64,000 nt of DNA from Bacteroidota bacterium (GTDB lineage: Bacteria; Bacteroidota; Rhodothermia; Rhodothermales; UBA10348). The notes under the pieces are model-generated. The model saw nothing but the letters and a program-made list of their open reading frames with translations, searched no databases and was not told the origin of the DNA. Positions 27,893 through 37,299 of the stretch are shown here, piece after piece (the first letter of the stretch is position 1; each line of letters opens with the position of its first letter). The translations under genes were made by a program, and so were the position numbers. Where the stretch lies: assembly GCA_022567305.1 (NCBI GenBank), contig JADFHF010000010.1:31712-95711 (forward strand), written 5' to 3'.

Positions 27893-28923
27893 TCGCGCTC
27901 GCCTCTGAGAAACTGTTTTGCTGTGTCAACCATGCGCTCACTTCCAATATACAGCGGTGTCCTCTGGTGCAGTTTCTCTGGCTCGAGGTCAAGAATACGC
28001 GTATGACCGTCCGAAGCGGCTCCACCTGCCTGTTCCACAATGAATGCCATCGGATTTGCTTCATACATCAGGCGAAGCTTGCCTGATGGGTTCTTGGTCG
28101 TGGACGGATACATGTACAGACCACCCTTGAGGAGATTGCGATGAAAGTCTGCAACAAACGATCCAATGTATCTAGTACTCAACGGAAGTCCTTCTTCAGG
28201 AGACTCTTTCTGCATCCACTTAATGTATTGCTTTAATCCCCGTTCGAATGAATTATAGTTTCCTTCGTTTATCGAGTACATCGTTCCGTCGTCGGGGATG
28301 CGAATATCGGGGTGTGACAACAAAAATTCCCCAATGGACGGATCCAATGTAAAGCCATTGACCCCGTTCCCCGTCGTATAGACCAGGATGGTCGACGAAC
28401 CGTAAACCACATAACCTGCGCCAACCTGCTCGGCTCCTTTCTGAAGTGCTGCTTCGACGGTGGGAGTTCCGAATCCTTCGGGAAGCCGATAAATACTGAA
28501 TATTGTGCCGACAGACACGTTCACCTCAATGTTAGATGATCCATCAAGCGGATCCAGAAGAACGATATAGTCTCCACCGTCATTTCCATTCGCGCGCAAT
28601 GGAATCGCTTCTGCATGCTCTTCGGATCCAATGAGGCAACACTCGCCTCCTCGCTTGAGCGTTCGTACAAATTCCTTGTGGGCAAGCGCATCCATGACCT
28701 GTTGCACTTCGCCCTGAACATTTATTTCACCTGTATCTCCGAATATATCCAGGATCCCGCCGCGTCGCATATGCCAATTAACGATTTTGGCAGCCACACT
28801 GAGGTCACGAATCAGTCGGGAGAAAGCTCCGGTTGAATGTTCTTGCTGCTCCTGGCGCTCAATAATGAACTGTTCGAGGGTTTTGAACGCCCCTATCTCT
28901 TCGACTCGGGTCCCAGTTTGCAT
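27889..28923 (-). CDS. fbp: Fructose-1,6-bisphosphatase class I
   Basis: Fbp hydrolyses fructose-1,6-bisphosphate to fructose-6-phosphate in gluconeogenesis. The 344-residue length and the metal-binding motif VLLDPLDGSSNIEVNVSVGT near residue 121 define class I; GGLYMYPSTTKNPSGKLRL near 272 contains the substrate-binding region and EANPMAFIVEQAGG follows. It starts with ATG at 28921-28923 and heads an overlapping operon with thrB and thrC. A gluconeogenic enzyme in a threonine operon is unusual but is most simply explained by shared transcription. Confidence 0.95.
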   Translation of the reverse strand: MQTGTRVEEIGAFKTLEQFIIERQEQQEHSTGAFSRLIRDLSVAAKIVNWHMRRGGILDIFGDTGEINVQGEVQQVMDALAHKEFVRTLKRGGECCLIGSEEHAEAIPLRANGNDGGDYIVLLDPLDGSSNIEVNVSVGTIFSIYRLPEGFGTPTVEAALQKGAEQVGAGYVVYGSSTILVYTTGNGVNGFTLDPSIGEFLLSHPDIRIPDDGTMYSINEGNYNSFERGLKQYIKWMQKESPEEGLPLSTRYIGSFVADFHRNLLKGGLYMYPSTTKNPSGKLRLMYEANPMAFIVEQAGGAASDGHTRILDLEPEKLHQRTPLYIGSERMVDTAKQFLRGERD

Positions 28924-29135
28924 AGTCAGAAATCCATCCGCCAGGTGAGTGGCTCTAGTAGAAGGGGAAAAGCGCCGTATTACTCGATACAGTACGATTT
29001 CGACCTATCCACACAAATAATGTACCGGGGTACGAAGGTGAAACTTAAAAGTACAGACCCGCCCTGCTTCATCCAACCAGGAAGATCGAGAGGACTCGAG
29101 ACCCAAGAAGCTCTTTAATCAACGAGAGCTATATC

Positions 29136-30305
29136 CTACGCAACGATACCCGCGCTGACCCGCGAAACTACCGTGCAGATTCGCTTCGAAGCCTGGACGA
29201 TTTCGTCCTCATTCGTTTCTCGCCCGAGCGAAAACCGAATGGCTCCTTTCGCAAGAGAAGAAGAAATCCCCATGGCGGAAAGTACGTGACTGGGCTCCAA
29301 GGCTCCGCTCGTGCATGCGGATCCGCTTGACACATAAACCCCTTCGAGATCCAATCCGAGAATGAGCATTTCACCGTCGACGCCGCAACCGTCTTGATCA
29401 AGTACCAGGACGTGGAGTATGTGCGGCGCTGATTCGTTTGGCGTAGTAACACGAATCCCGTCGCCAAGCGAATCCTCCAGCAGACTCCTGAGTAGATCCC
29501 TCAGTCCTCGAACCCTCCGAGCATTTTCGACGTGTTCAGCTTGAGAAATCTCAAGTGCTTTCGAGAAACCGACGATGGCAGGTACATTTTCAGTTCCCGG
29601 TCGCCGTTTTCGCTCCTGAGAACCGCCATGTAGAATGGGATCGATGGGTAATCCTGATCGCGCATATAAAACTCCGATTCCCTTTGGCCCGCCCATCTTG
29701 TGGCCGGACAGAGTCATAAAATCCACCTGGGCCGCCAGCTCTTTCAAATCATAATACGGCCCGGCTTGGACGGCATCGGTATGTATTACACCTCCAGATT
29801 CGTGAACGGCGCGAGAGATTTCCGAGATCTGATTGAACGCCCCTGTTTCGTTGTTCACGAGCATCACAGAGACGAACGGCTTCTCTGCACCTAGATGCCT
29901 CTTTATTGAATCCGCGTCCACTCCGCCTTGTCCATCAGGGTCAACGATCGTGACATCTACTCCTTGTTCCTTCAGATAAATTGCAGTCTGGCGAACGGCC
30001 TCGTGTTCTGATTCCGATGTGATCAGTCCAGAATACCCACCGCTACCAGAAACCGACATGAGCGCCATATTGTCGGCCTCAGTTCCACCACTCGTGAAAA
30101 TCACCTCTCCTGGATCAGTGCCCAAACATGCCGCGACCCGTTCTCTTGCATCCTCAACGGCATGTCGGGCCTTCCGTCCGGGTCCGTGAAGGGAGGACGG
30201 GTTTCCGTAATACTCAGAGACGAATGGCGTGATCGCATCCAAAACCCTGGGATCAGGGGGCGCAGTAGCTGCGTAGTCGAGGTAGATAGAGCCTATCTTC
30301 TTCAC
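29136..30305 (-). CDS. Cysteine desulfurase (IscS/NifS family)
   Basis: The enzyme takes sulfur from cysteine as a persulfide for Fe-S clusters or thio-cofactors. It shows IYLDYAATAPPDPRVL at the N-terminus, FTSGGTEADNMAL near residue 74, the PLP-lysine motif TLSGHKMGGPKGIGV near 195, and the active-site cysteine loop SSGSACTSGALEPSHVL near 320, which is the class I (IscS-like) arrangement. GTG at 30303-30305 places the start four codons before IYLDYAAT; a TTG at 30321-30323 would add six residues. No isc or suf partner is next to it. It could supply sulfur for tRNA thiolation, or for MoaD in the same window. Confidence 0.92.
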   Translation of the reverse strand: MKKIGSIYLDYAATAPPDPRVLDAITPFVSEYYGNPSSLHGPGRKARHAVEDARERVAACLGTDPGEVIFTSGGTEADNMALMSVSGSGGYSGLITSESEHEAVRQTAIYLKEQGVDVTIVDPDGQGGVDADSIKRHLGAEKPFVSVMLVNNETGAFNQISEISRAVHESGGVIHTDAVQAGPYYDLKELAAQVDFMTLSGHKMGGPKGIGVLYARSGLPIDPILHGGSQERKRRPGTENVPAIVGFSKALEISQAEHVENARRVRGLRDLLRSLLEDSLGDGIRVTTPNESAPHILHVLVLDQDGCGVDGEMLILGLDLEGVYVSSGSACTSGALEPSHVLSAMGISSSLAKGAIRFSLGRETNEDEIVQASKRICTVVSRVSAGIVA

Positions 30306-30468
30306 GGGTATACGGGAAATCAATCAAGCGTCCATCGAAACGCTGGAACGACGGTCCTGATCCTGTTATCCATACCCTTTGCAGTCGAACGACTGAATTA
30401 GGTATCGTCCTTTCTGAATGGTCCATGCAAGATCTGTCAGTCTTACATCTCAAGAGCAACGTTTCAAC

Positions 30469-31767
30469 ATGGATCGGCTAGTCATAGAAGGAGGGCGACC
30501 ACTCACCGGCGTCGCGACGATCAGCGGTTCGAAAAATACGGCTCTCCCGCTCATGGCGGCCGCTCTTCTGGCTGACGGGGTTGTTTCTCTAGAGAACATC
30601 CCTGCGCTACGAGACATCAATACGTTTTCTCGCGTAATCGCCGTCACGGGTACCACGGTTGATTATCAGCTCGAGAAACGAATCGTCACGATTGACCCTT
30701 CTAATCTAAATCGGCCGGAGGCGCCCTATGAACTGGTAAAGAGGATGCGCGCCTCGTTCTATATGCTGGGGGCTCTCCTCGGGCGTGAGGGCCGCGCGCG
30801 AGTCTCGCTGCCTGGCGGATGTGCCTGGGGTCCCAGGCCGGTCGACCTCCACCTGAAGGGAATTGAAGCCCTGGGCGCCGAGATTGCGCTTGAACAAGGA
30901 TATGTTGTGGCCAGCGCACCAGGCGGACGGTTGCCAGGAGGTACGTTCGAATTGAATCCGTCCAGCGTTGGTGCAACCATCAATTTTCTCCTCGCCGCTT
31001 CCGGTGCTCGTGGATCTTCCTGCCTGAAGAATGCAGCTACCGAACCGGATGTTGAGGTCTTCTGTCAAATGCTGACCGCCATGGGTGCCCGGCTGTCCGG
31101 AGTAGGTACACGAACGATTGAAATAGAGGGCGTAGACCAACTGCACGCAACAACATTTTCCAACTGCCCGGATCGAATCGAACTCGGCACATTTATGATT
31201 GCCGGTGCAATCTGCGGCGCGCCTGGATCTGCGATCCGTTTCGAAAATGCAGACCCGACTCATTTAGGTGAGTGCTTCATCGATGTGTTAAGACAAACAG
31301 GAACGGAACTCACGCTTGGAGAACATTTCGTCGAGGTTACGGCGCCGGAAAAACTGAGACCCGTAAGTATTGAGACCGGTATTTATCCCGGATTCCCGAC
31401 AGATTTGCAGGCACAGTGGACGGTTCTGCTCGCGTGCACGGACGGAAATGCCAAGGTTAACGAGACCATTTACTACGATCGATTCAAGCATATTCCAGAA
31501 CTCCGTCGAATGGGCATCAACGCGATCATTGTTGGAAGCGAGGTAGTCGTAGAGGGCGGGAAACCTATACAGGGAGCCCAGGTGATGAGCACGGACCTGA
31601 GAGCCAGCGTTTCCCTTGTCCTCGCTGGTTTGGTTGCCGAAGGACAGACCACTGTTCTGCGTGTTTATCATCTCGACCGAGGATATGAAAACCTTGAGGG
31701 TAAACTCTCCGCCCTCGGGGCAGCAATCCGAAGAGAAAAATATGACGAGTGGGCTGATCCGGCGTGA
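30469..31767 (+). CDS. murA: UDP-N-acetylglucosamine 1-carboxyvinyltransferase
   Basis: MurA performs the first committed step of peptidoglycan synthesis, adding enolpyruvate from PEP to UDP-GlcNAc, and is the target of fosfomycin. The ATG at 30469 gives 432 residues starting MDRLVIEGGRPL. Visible are ISGSKNTALPLMAAALLADG, the catalytic cysteine in LPGGCAWGPRPVDLHLKG near residue 120 (Cys retained, so fosfomycin sensitivity is expected), and GIYPGFPTDLQAQW near 302. It is divergent from the cysteine desulfurase gene and its TGA is 11 bases from the stop of the convergent outer-membrane protein gene. Confidence 0.96.
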   Translation: MDRLVIEGGRPLTGVATISGSKNTALPLMAAALLADGVVSLENIPALRDINTFSRVIAVTGTTVDYQLEKRIVTIDPSNLNRPEAPYELVKRMRASFYMLGALLGREGRARVSLPGGCAWGPRPVDLHLKGIEALGAEIALEQGYVVASAPGGRLPGGTFELNPSSVGATINFLLAASGARGSSCLKNAATEPDVEVFCQMLTAMGARLSGVGTRTIEIEGVDQLHATTFSNCPDRIELGTFMIAGAICGAPGSAIRFENADPTHLGECFIDVLRQTGTELTLGEHFVEVTAPEKLRPVSIETGIYPGFPTDLQAQWTVLLACTDGNAKVNETIYYDRFKHIPELRRMGINAIIVGSEVVVEGGKPIQGAQVMSTDLRASVSLVLAGLVAEGQTTVLRVYHLDRGYENLEGKLSALGAAIRREKYDEWADPA

Positions 31768-31778
31768 TCAATACATCG

Positions 31779-34700
31779 CTAGAATCGAGCGCTCAGTTCA
31801 AAGCGCGCTGTGTGGATTACCTTGCGATCTTCGGGCGCGCGTCCATCATAAGAGATCGTGGCTGTGAGAACGTCGCTGAGATAACTCTGCAGGCTCAGTC
31901 GCCAGAGATACGATGTCCCGGCTCCTCTCCCATCCGTAAGTTCAAAGGCCGTCCGGCCTGCATACTGGCCTCTGAGGTCAACAGACGCTACCTCAAAACG
32001 AGCAGCTAGATCAAATTTTCGCTCCAGCCGGTAACGAGCGTCGATTGGAATACGAACTGTTTTCGCCCTTCCCCCGAGGTTTTGTTCATCTTTCTGACTG
32101 ATTACAGTTGCCACTGTCACAAGAAGGGGTCGAGATGCGTTCCACGTAACGGAAGGCGAAAATCCTGTTGTTACGATGTCATAGTTTCTCGATACAAATG
32201 ATTCGCTTTTCTGGGCTTCATTGGAGCGCTCAATCGTCGCTCTCAGACTCCATCTCGGGTGAAAGGTGAGTCGCCCGAATACACGAACGAGATCCGATTG
32301 CCTCCGTTCTTCGCCTGCCGATAATTCGGACAGGCTCCGGGCCGATTGCAAACTCAGATTTAAATCCACCGACCGACTGTTTCTAAAAAAGGAGAACTCT
32401 TGTCGGATGCGAAGTCGCCCGTTCAACGTGTACTCTGAAGATCGAAAAGATCCCAACCGGAGTAGATACACGTCGTTTGGGTCAGGTGTCCTGCTCCGTT
32501 CCTCTAGATCGACGACGGTACTGGATTTCACACCCTTCAAAAATGTCTGCAACGCCGATGCGCCGGATTGGAATAGAGATCCCGGTGAAATTTCCAGGCG
32601 AATACGGCCACGAACACCGGTCGTGGCCTCCAGTGAATCGGATGGAATAAACGTACGAACATAGACTCCTTCGTTTGGAGTCGTTTCCGGAACAAATTCC
32701 TCCAGCTGAATGACACCATCCTCATTCTCATCCAACCAAACGAATTCTCCCCGCTCCTGTCCTGTGCGGATATAGATTTCTTGCATCGTTGCCGAGCGCT
32801 CTGTCTGCGCCTGATAGAGCCACGTCAGGCTCAATCCGGAGCTCTGCGCTCGCCATTTCCCGTTCCATCTTAGCACGAATGAGTTTTTACTCTGAACCTC
32901 GAACGATCCTCCCGGCAACGGATTGGAATCCGAGTGGCGAATTCCGACGTGAACGTCTGAGTGGAGTAATCGGCTCGGGTCCAGAGAAAGATTCGACGAG
33001 AGCGTCCAGGCATCTACGGGTCGCCAGGCACCCGAAATATAATAATCAGCCGTGCGTCGTTCGACTTCCATTCGGACGGCATATCCGGCCTGATTCCAAC
33101 TGACGCCGATTCGCGTTTCAAGAAACCTCGTTGACGGTGCCACCAGGCTGTCTGTCAATTCACTTCTCTGTTTAAGGTTTTCATGCTCGAACTCCACGAA
33201 GGGAATGAGTGAGTTGTTCATGAACCCTCTGGACAGGCGACCTTGCTGTCTAAACCAGTTCCCGCGTTCAAATACCAGGAAGTTTTCACTGGAAATCGAT
33301 TCGACGCGATAGTCAAGCCGTGGCAATTGCCCTTCAGACATCCGAATGCGTCCATCCCATCGTTTCCCCTCAAACGACGACCCTAGAACAAGCGCACCGT
33401 AGCCCGTTTCAACGAACGAAGAGTCCGACCACGAATATCGTGTCGAAAACTCATCCAATCGTTCATCACCTGCGCCTAGTATACCTCCAGTGGCGTCAAC
33501 TTCCAGGTTCTGAATGTTCCACTGACGCGCAAATTCTATCGGTCTAATGCGCTCAAAGGATGAAAACCAGGCGTCCCGGAATCGCCTTGTATATGCGGCG
33601 GAGAACACACCCAGCGTTTGACTCCCTAGACGAAGCCGGGTTGGATGCACCGTTACACCAAAATGATAGGCGCTGCCTGCGTCGTCGGCGGCGTCGGCGC
33701 CCGAGAGTCTGTTCAGATCGTTAATCGACGATGCCCATTCCCCCAAAAGGCTCAGGATGGGTGATGGATTGAGTGTAGCGCGAACGTCGAACACCTGCTT
33801 CAGAGTCGGTTTCGGGAGCAGCCGGACAGGCTCATACTCTCCATTACCCGCACCCACATGTCGATACGCAATCCCATTTGAAACCAATCCTGTGCGTTCG
33901 TAGCTCCCTTTACCAACTCCTAACCTGGAGAAGGATACCCGAAATACCTGTACCGAATCGGCGGGAGCGGTCGTGATCACGACAAAAATGGGTGCCTCGC
34001 CGTTGAGCGGATCGATGAAGACATCTACGACATACTGAGTGAAAAGCGCCTCTGGATCATACACGACCCGAACCGCCCCGCTACTGAACGCATCGGTATC
34101 CCCCGACAGGACAATGGAAAGTGAATCGGCAGGAGTCAATCCGAACTCTTGGCCGAACTGATCTCCATCCGCCTCTCTGACGATGCTTCCCCCTATCGAA
34201 AAAAGAGGATTCCCGTTTGAAATACGTCCGAATCCGGTATCGAAATCTGCCGCCAGAAGTGTTCTCGTGAATTGCTGTGTGGAATACTGAAATTCGACTG
34301 AGATTCGACGATCAGATGTCACGATTCGAGTCGGGGAAAACGTCAGTTCTCCCGTTGCATAGTCCACTACATAGTCGTTTAGCTCTCCGCGGTCGAGTCG
34401 ATTTCCATCGAGGTAAACAACTTCTGACCCGGGTATGACGATGATAAAACGTTCACCGTTATTGCCCTCGAGGCGGTACGGACCCTGCACACCGTCTATG
34501 GGTTGAATTTCCTGGACTCTGAAAATCCCTCGGGACGTTGCGCCGGCTATTGAGAACGAGCCGCCTCGAAAGAGGCCTTCCGACTTAGGCGCGATCTTTC
34601 CAAAGGCGGTGACACCCTGGAGTTTGCGCCTGAGCTGGGCGTACTCTCCTCCGCTGATCCGGCTGTCAAAATCTCCCAGTTGAACAGAACCGGACGACGT

Positions 34701-35321
34701 TCGGAGTTCGATAAAGACACGATCGAATTCGTTGATCCGTTGTGTTGAGCCCTCTGGTAAGATGGGCGTGTCTTCGTCGGTTAGAGCTGCGCGTAAGTTC
34801 AATCCATCGGTGATCGGACCCTCCACTTGCAATCGGAGACCGGACTCGATGGCTACGTCTCGTCCGGTACCCGAAGTAATTCCTCTAGTGATCGATCCAC
34901 TCCGTCGAAGCTGAGACGAGCTTGCGTACGTCGCATCTCTGCCCGGTGTTTTGGAATGATCACGGCGACCGTTGTTTACAGAGCGGTCTCCCCGCCTCTT
35001 CAACGGCCATTTTCTCAGCGATCCCGTGAGGGAAATTGGGATATACTCGTACGAAATAATCATCAATCCAGGCTCCTCCGGATTTCGGTCGAGTAATTCC
35101 ACGAAACCTGTTCGATAGTTTATCAGGTAAGCTTCTTTCCCAAGAACCTGATCATCGATGAAAACGGTTTCCGAACCCGGTGAGATAAATGGTCGGATCA
35201 GGAACGGTCCATTACCGGAAATGGCAAGGGTGTCAGCCTGTGAAGGGAGGTGTTCTTTCGCTCTTTCCTGAGCATGGCCAAGCGATACCAAAAAGATAGC
35301 GGAGAGCAGGTGCAGGCTCAT
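31779..35321 (-). CDS. Large outer-membrane/cell-surface beta-rich protein with an EF-hand loop
   Basis: From ATG at 35319-35321 the protein has about 1,180 residues with a signal peptide LHLLSAIFLVSLGHAQ (a TTG at 35340-35342 adds a basic n-region and may be the true start). No named family was recognised. Two similar segments, SETVFIDDQVLGKEAYLINY and, about 250 residues later, SEVVYLDGNRLDRGELNDY, each lead into a YxTGxxxL-type strand, pointing to an internal duplication. The long C-terminal part alternates polar and hydrophobic residues and ends in a beta-strand with terminal Phe (TARFELSARF), as in outer-membrane barrels. A canonical EF-hand calcium loop, DENEDGVIQLEE, is encoded near 32700-32741. 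The likely location is the outer membrane; the function is unknown. Confidence 0.8.
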   Translation of the reverse strand: MSLHLLSAIFLVSLGHAQERAKEHLPSQADTLAISGNGPFLIRPFISPGSETVFIDDQVLGKEAYLINYRTGFVELLDRNPEEPGLMIISYEYIPISLTGSLRKWPLKRRGDRSVNNGRRDHSKTPGRDATYASSSQLRRSGSITRGITSGTGRDVAIESGLRLQVEGPITDGLNLRAALTDEDTPILPEGSTQRINEFDRVFIELRTSSGSVQLGDFDSRISGGEYAQLRRKLQGVTAFGKIAPKSEGLFRGGSFSIAGATSRGIFRVQEIQPIDGVQGPYRLEGNNGERFIIVIPGSEVVYLDGNRLDRGELNDYVVDYATGELTFSPTRIVTSDRRISVEFQYSTQQFTRTLLAADFDTGFGRISNGNPLFSIGGSIVREADGDQFGQEFGLTPADSLSIVLSGDTDAFSSGAVRVVYDPEALFTQYVVDVFIDPLNGEAPIFVVITTAPADSVQVFRVSFSRLGVGKGSYERTGLVSNGIAYRHVGAGNGEYEPVRLLPKPTLKQVFDVRATLNPSPILSLLGEWASSINDLNRLSGADAADDAGSAYHFGVTVHPTRLRLGSQTLGVFSAAYTRRFRDAWFSSFERIRPIEFARQWNIQNLEVDATGGILGAGDERLDEFSTRYSWSDSSFVETGYGALVLGSSFEGKRWDGRIRMSEGQLPRLDYRVESISSENFLVFERGNWFRQQGRLSRGFMNNSLIPFVEFEHENLKQRSELTDSLVAPSTRFLETRIGVSWNQAGYAVRMEVERRTADYYISGAWRPVDAWTLSSNLSLDPSRLLHSDVHVGIRHSDSNPLPGGSFEVQSKNSFVLRWNGKWRAQSSGLSLTWLYQAQTERSATMQEIYIRTGQERGEFVWLDENEDGVIQLEEFVPETTPNEGVYVRTFIPSDSLEATTGVRGRIRLEISPGSLFQSGASALQTFLKGVKSSTVVDLEERSRTPDPNDVYLLRLGSFRSSEYTLNGRLRIRQEFSFFRNSRSVDLNLSLQSARSLSELSAGEERRQSDLVRVFGRLTFHPRWSLRATIERSNEAQKSESFVSRNYDIVTTGFSPSVTWNASRPLLVTVATVISQKDEQNLGGRAKTVRIPIDARYRLERKFDLAARFEVASVDLRGQYAGRTAFELTDGRGAGTSYLWRLSLQSYLSDVLTATISYDGRAPEDRKVIHTARFELSARF

Positions 35322-35614
35322 CCGGAGAACAACTCTGACCAATAATGACGTGATAAGTGTGGGGCTGTCGATCAAACTAACTGGATCTATGTGTGTTGGT
35401 GGGTTTAATCTTCCCCTCACCGAGCTCATCTTTGCGAATACTAATCGACTCCGTATGTGTTCTGAAGGGAGAGCCTCATCCGGATACAACGGATTTCATA
35501 CGATCTCTCCAAAAAACTGCAGATCTCCCATTAGGTTGCCAGCCGAAAGATTGGAGTATAATTTCCTCTCGCGCAAGTCTTTTCTTCGTACGACTTTCAG
35601 ATTCATATAGGCCC

Positions 35615-37015
35615 ATGTCGACTGTCGGTTCTGAGTCTAATCCAGCGCGTATTGCAATCATCGGTGCCGGCCCGGCAGGGTTTTATGCAGCGGAAAGATT
35701 TTTTCGAACGGCAGATCTTCATGTCTTCGTGGATGTTTACGATCGGCTCCCAACACCCCACGGGCTAGTCCGGGCCGGAGTGGCGCCCGATCACGAGAAA
35801 ATCAAAAATGTGACGCGCGTCTTTGACAAAACGGCGTCAAACCCGGATTTTCGTTTCTTTGGAAATGTGGAGTACGGTTCTCATGTCTCGCTCGACGATC
35901 TGAAGCGATTTTACCACCAGGTATATTTTTCAACGGGGGCTCAGGTGGATCGGCGCCTTGGGATCCCGGGCGAAAATTTACCCCGAAGCCACTCGGCTAC
36001 CGAATTCGTTGCCTGGTATAACGGGCACCCTGACTACAGAGATCTCGAGTTTGACCTGTCCCAAGAGCAAGTAGCGATCATTGGAATGGGTAACGTGGCT
36101 GTTGACGTGGCTCGAATCCTTGCCAAGACGGTCGACGAACTGGCCGGAACGGACATTACAGATTATGCCTTGGAAGCGTTGGCGGAGAGCAAGGTGAAGG
36201 ACATTTTCATGATCGGTCGACGCGGTCCTGCCCAAACGGCATTTACTACGCCCGAGATCAAGGAGATGGGTGAACTGGCCGATGCTTCCACGGTGGTCCT
36301 GGCAGACGAATTTGAACTCGATCCGGTGTCGGCAGCCGCTTTAGAGGAATCCCCTGATCGTATGACGTCAAAAAAGCTCGAGATCATGGCCGCATTTGTC
36401 GGTGGATCCCTTCCTGGAGCGAAGAGAAATTGCCACCTACGTTTTCTGTTGTCACCGACTGAGTTGATTGCTGGGAATGATGGCGGCGTATCGAGCATGC
36501 GACTGGTTCGAAACCGGCTTGAACTTCAAGACGGTGGCCGTATCGGATGTACCCCAACCGAGACAGAGATTGAACTCCCGGTCGGCCTTGTATTCCGTTC
36601 CGTCGGTTATCGGGGTGTTGCACTTCCCGGTCTCCCCTTCAACGATTCGTGGGGCGTGGTTCGAAATGAATTCGGACGAGTCGTCGATGATTCCGGGAAC
36701 ACATGTGTTGGATGCTATGTGGGAGGATGGATTAAGCGGGGTCCAACCGGGGTGATAGGAACGAATAAGCCTGATGCATTCGAAACGGTCGACTTAATGA
36801 TTGAAGACCTGAGTGCTGGGAAACATTTCGACCCTGAATCCACCGATTCGGAGTCGATTCAGTCTTTTGTACATGATCGGCAACCGCATCTCATTTCGTA
36901 CGATGATTGGCTCCAAATTGACGCAGCCGAGCGGACCGCTGGAGAATCGCGGGATCGTCCACGGGTGAAGTTCACTTCTGTAGAGGAGATGCTGGAGGTG
37001 CTGGAGCGTGACTAA
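35615..37015 (+). CDS. FprA-type ferredoxin/adrenodoxin-NADP+ reductase
   Basis: The ATG at 35615 gives 466 residues homologous to adrenodoxin-reductase-like flavoproteins. The FAD-binding motif IAIIGAGPAGFYAAERFF is at residues 13-30, followed by LPTPHGLVRAGVAPDHEKIK, a family hallmark. The NADP-binding motif VAIIGMGNVAVDVARILA is near 155, and GWIKRGPTGVIGTNKPDA near 370 closes the FAD site. It moves electrons between NADPH and a ferredoxin that is not in this window. The frame extends 74 codons upstream of this ATG, but that stretch has no family similarity. It is convergent with copZ. Confidence 0.92.
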   Translation: MSTVGSESNPARIAIIGAGPAGFYAAERFFRTADLHVFVDVYDRLPTPHGLVRAGVAPDHEKIKNVTRVFDKTASNPDFRFFGNVEYGSHVSLDDLKRFYHQVYFSTGAQVDRRLGIPGENLPRSHSATEFVAWYNGHPDYRDLEFDLSQEQVAIIGMGNVAVDVARILAKTVDELAGTDITDYALEALAESKVKDIFMIGRRGPAQTAFTTPEIKEMGELADASTVVLADEFELDPVSAAALEESPDRMTSKKLEIMAAFVGGSLPGAKRNCHLRFLLSPTELIAGNDGGVSSMRLVRNRLELQDGGRIGCTPTETEIELPVGLVFRSVGYRGVALPGLPFNDSWGVVRNEFGRVVDDSGNTCVGCYVGGWIKRGPTGVIGTNKPDAFETVDLMIEDLSAGKHFDPESTDSESIQSFVHDRQPHLISYDDWLQIDAAERTAGESRDRPRVKFTSVEEMLEVLERD

Positions 37016-37049
37016 CCGAGCGTAACCCAAAGCTAGCGTACCAGCTTAG

Positions 37050-37259
37050 CTAATGAACCGAGGAAATCTCCGTAACACGATAACCCTCTTTGTCAATCGC
37101 CGCCCGGATTTCGTCGTCGTTTGCCGAAGACGATTTAATGGTCGCAGAGCCGATGTCCACTTCCACGATGGTTAAGCCCGACACCGACGTGAGTGCTCCT
37201 CGGACCGCATTGACGCAGTGATGGCAATGCATCCCAGAAACCTGTATTGATTTTACCAT
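37050..37259 (-). CDS. copZ: CopZ-like copper chaperone (heavy-metal-associated domain)
   Basis: The ATG at 37257-37259 gives a 69-residue single HMA domain. The metal-binding motif GMHCHHC (MxCxxC) is at residues 8-14, and the beta-alpha-beta-beta-alpha-beta pattern is complete, ending EGYRVTEI. It binds Cu(I) and hands it to a copper ATPase. It lies 40 bases after copA on the same strand, which supports a copper rather than mercury role. His at both x positions is somewhat unusual for the family. Confidence 0.88.
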   Translation of the reverse strand: MVKSIQVSGMHCHHCVNAVRGALTSVSGLTIVEVDIGSATIKSSSANDDEIRAAIDKEGYRVTEISSVH

Positions 37260-37299
37260 TTGAATATTTTCCTCGACCTCAAATTGGTTCTTTCGAGAT

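Noticed and set aside
28924..29135. Possible small plus-strand gene between fbp and the cysteine desulfurase
   Set aside because: The open frame (28837-29118) mostly overlaps fbp antisense and shows no conserved motif; the gap is likely just promoter and leader for fbp.
35393..35614. Upstream extension of the ferredoxin-NADP+ reductase
   Set aside because: The 74 extra codons have no similarity to the family, whose N-terminus fits the ATG at 35615.
37031..37051. Inverted repeat AGCTA/TAGCT at the fprA-copZ junction as a terminator
   Set aside because: Short bulged stem without a convincing T run on either strand; it overlaps the copZ stop.
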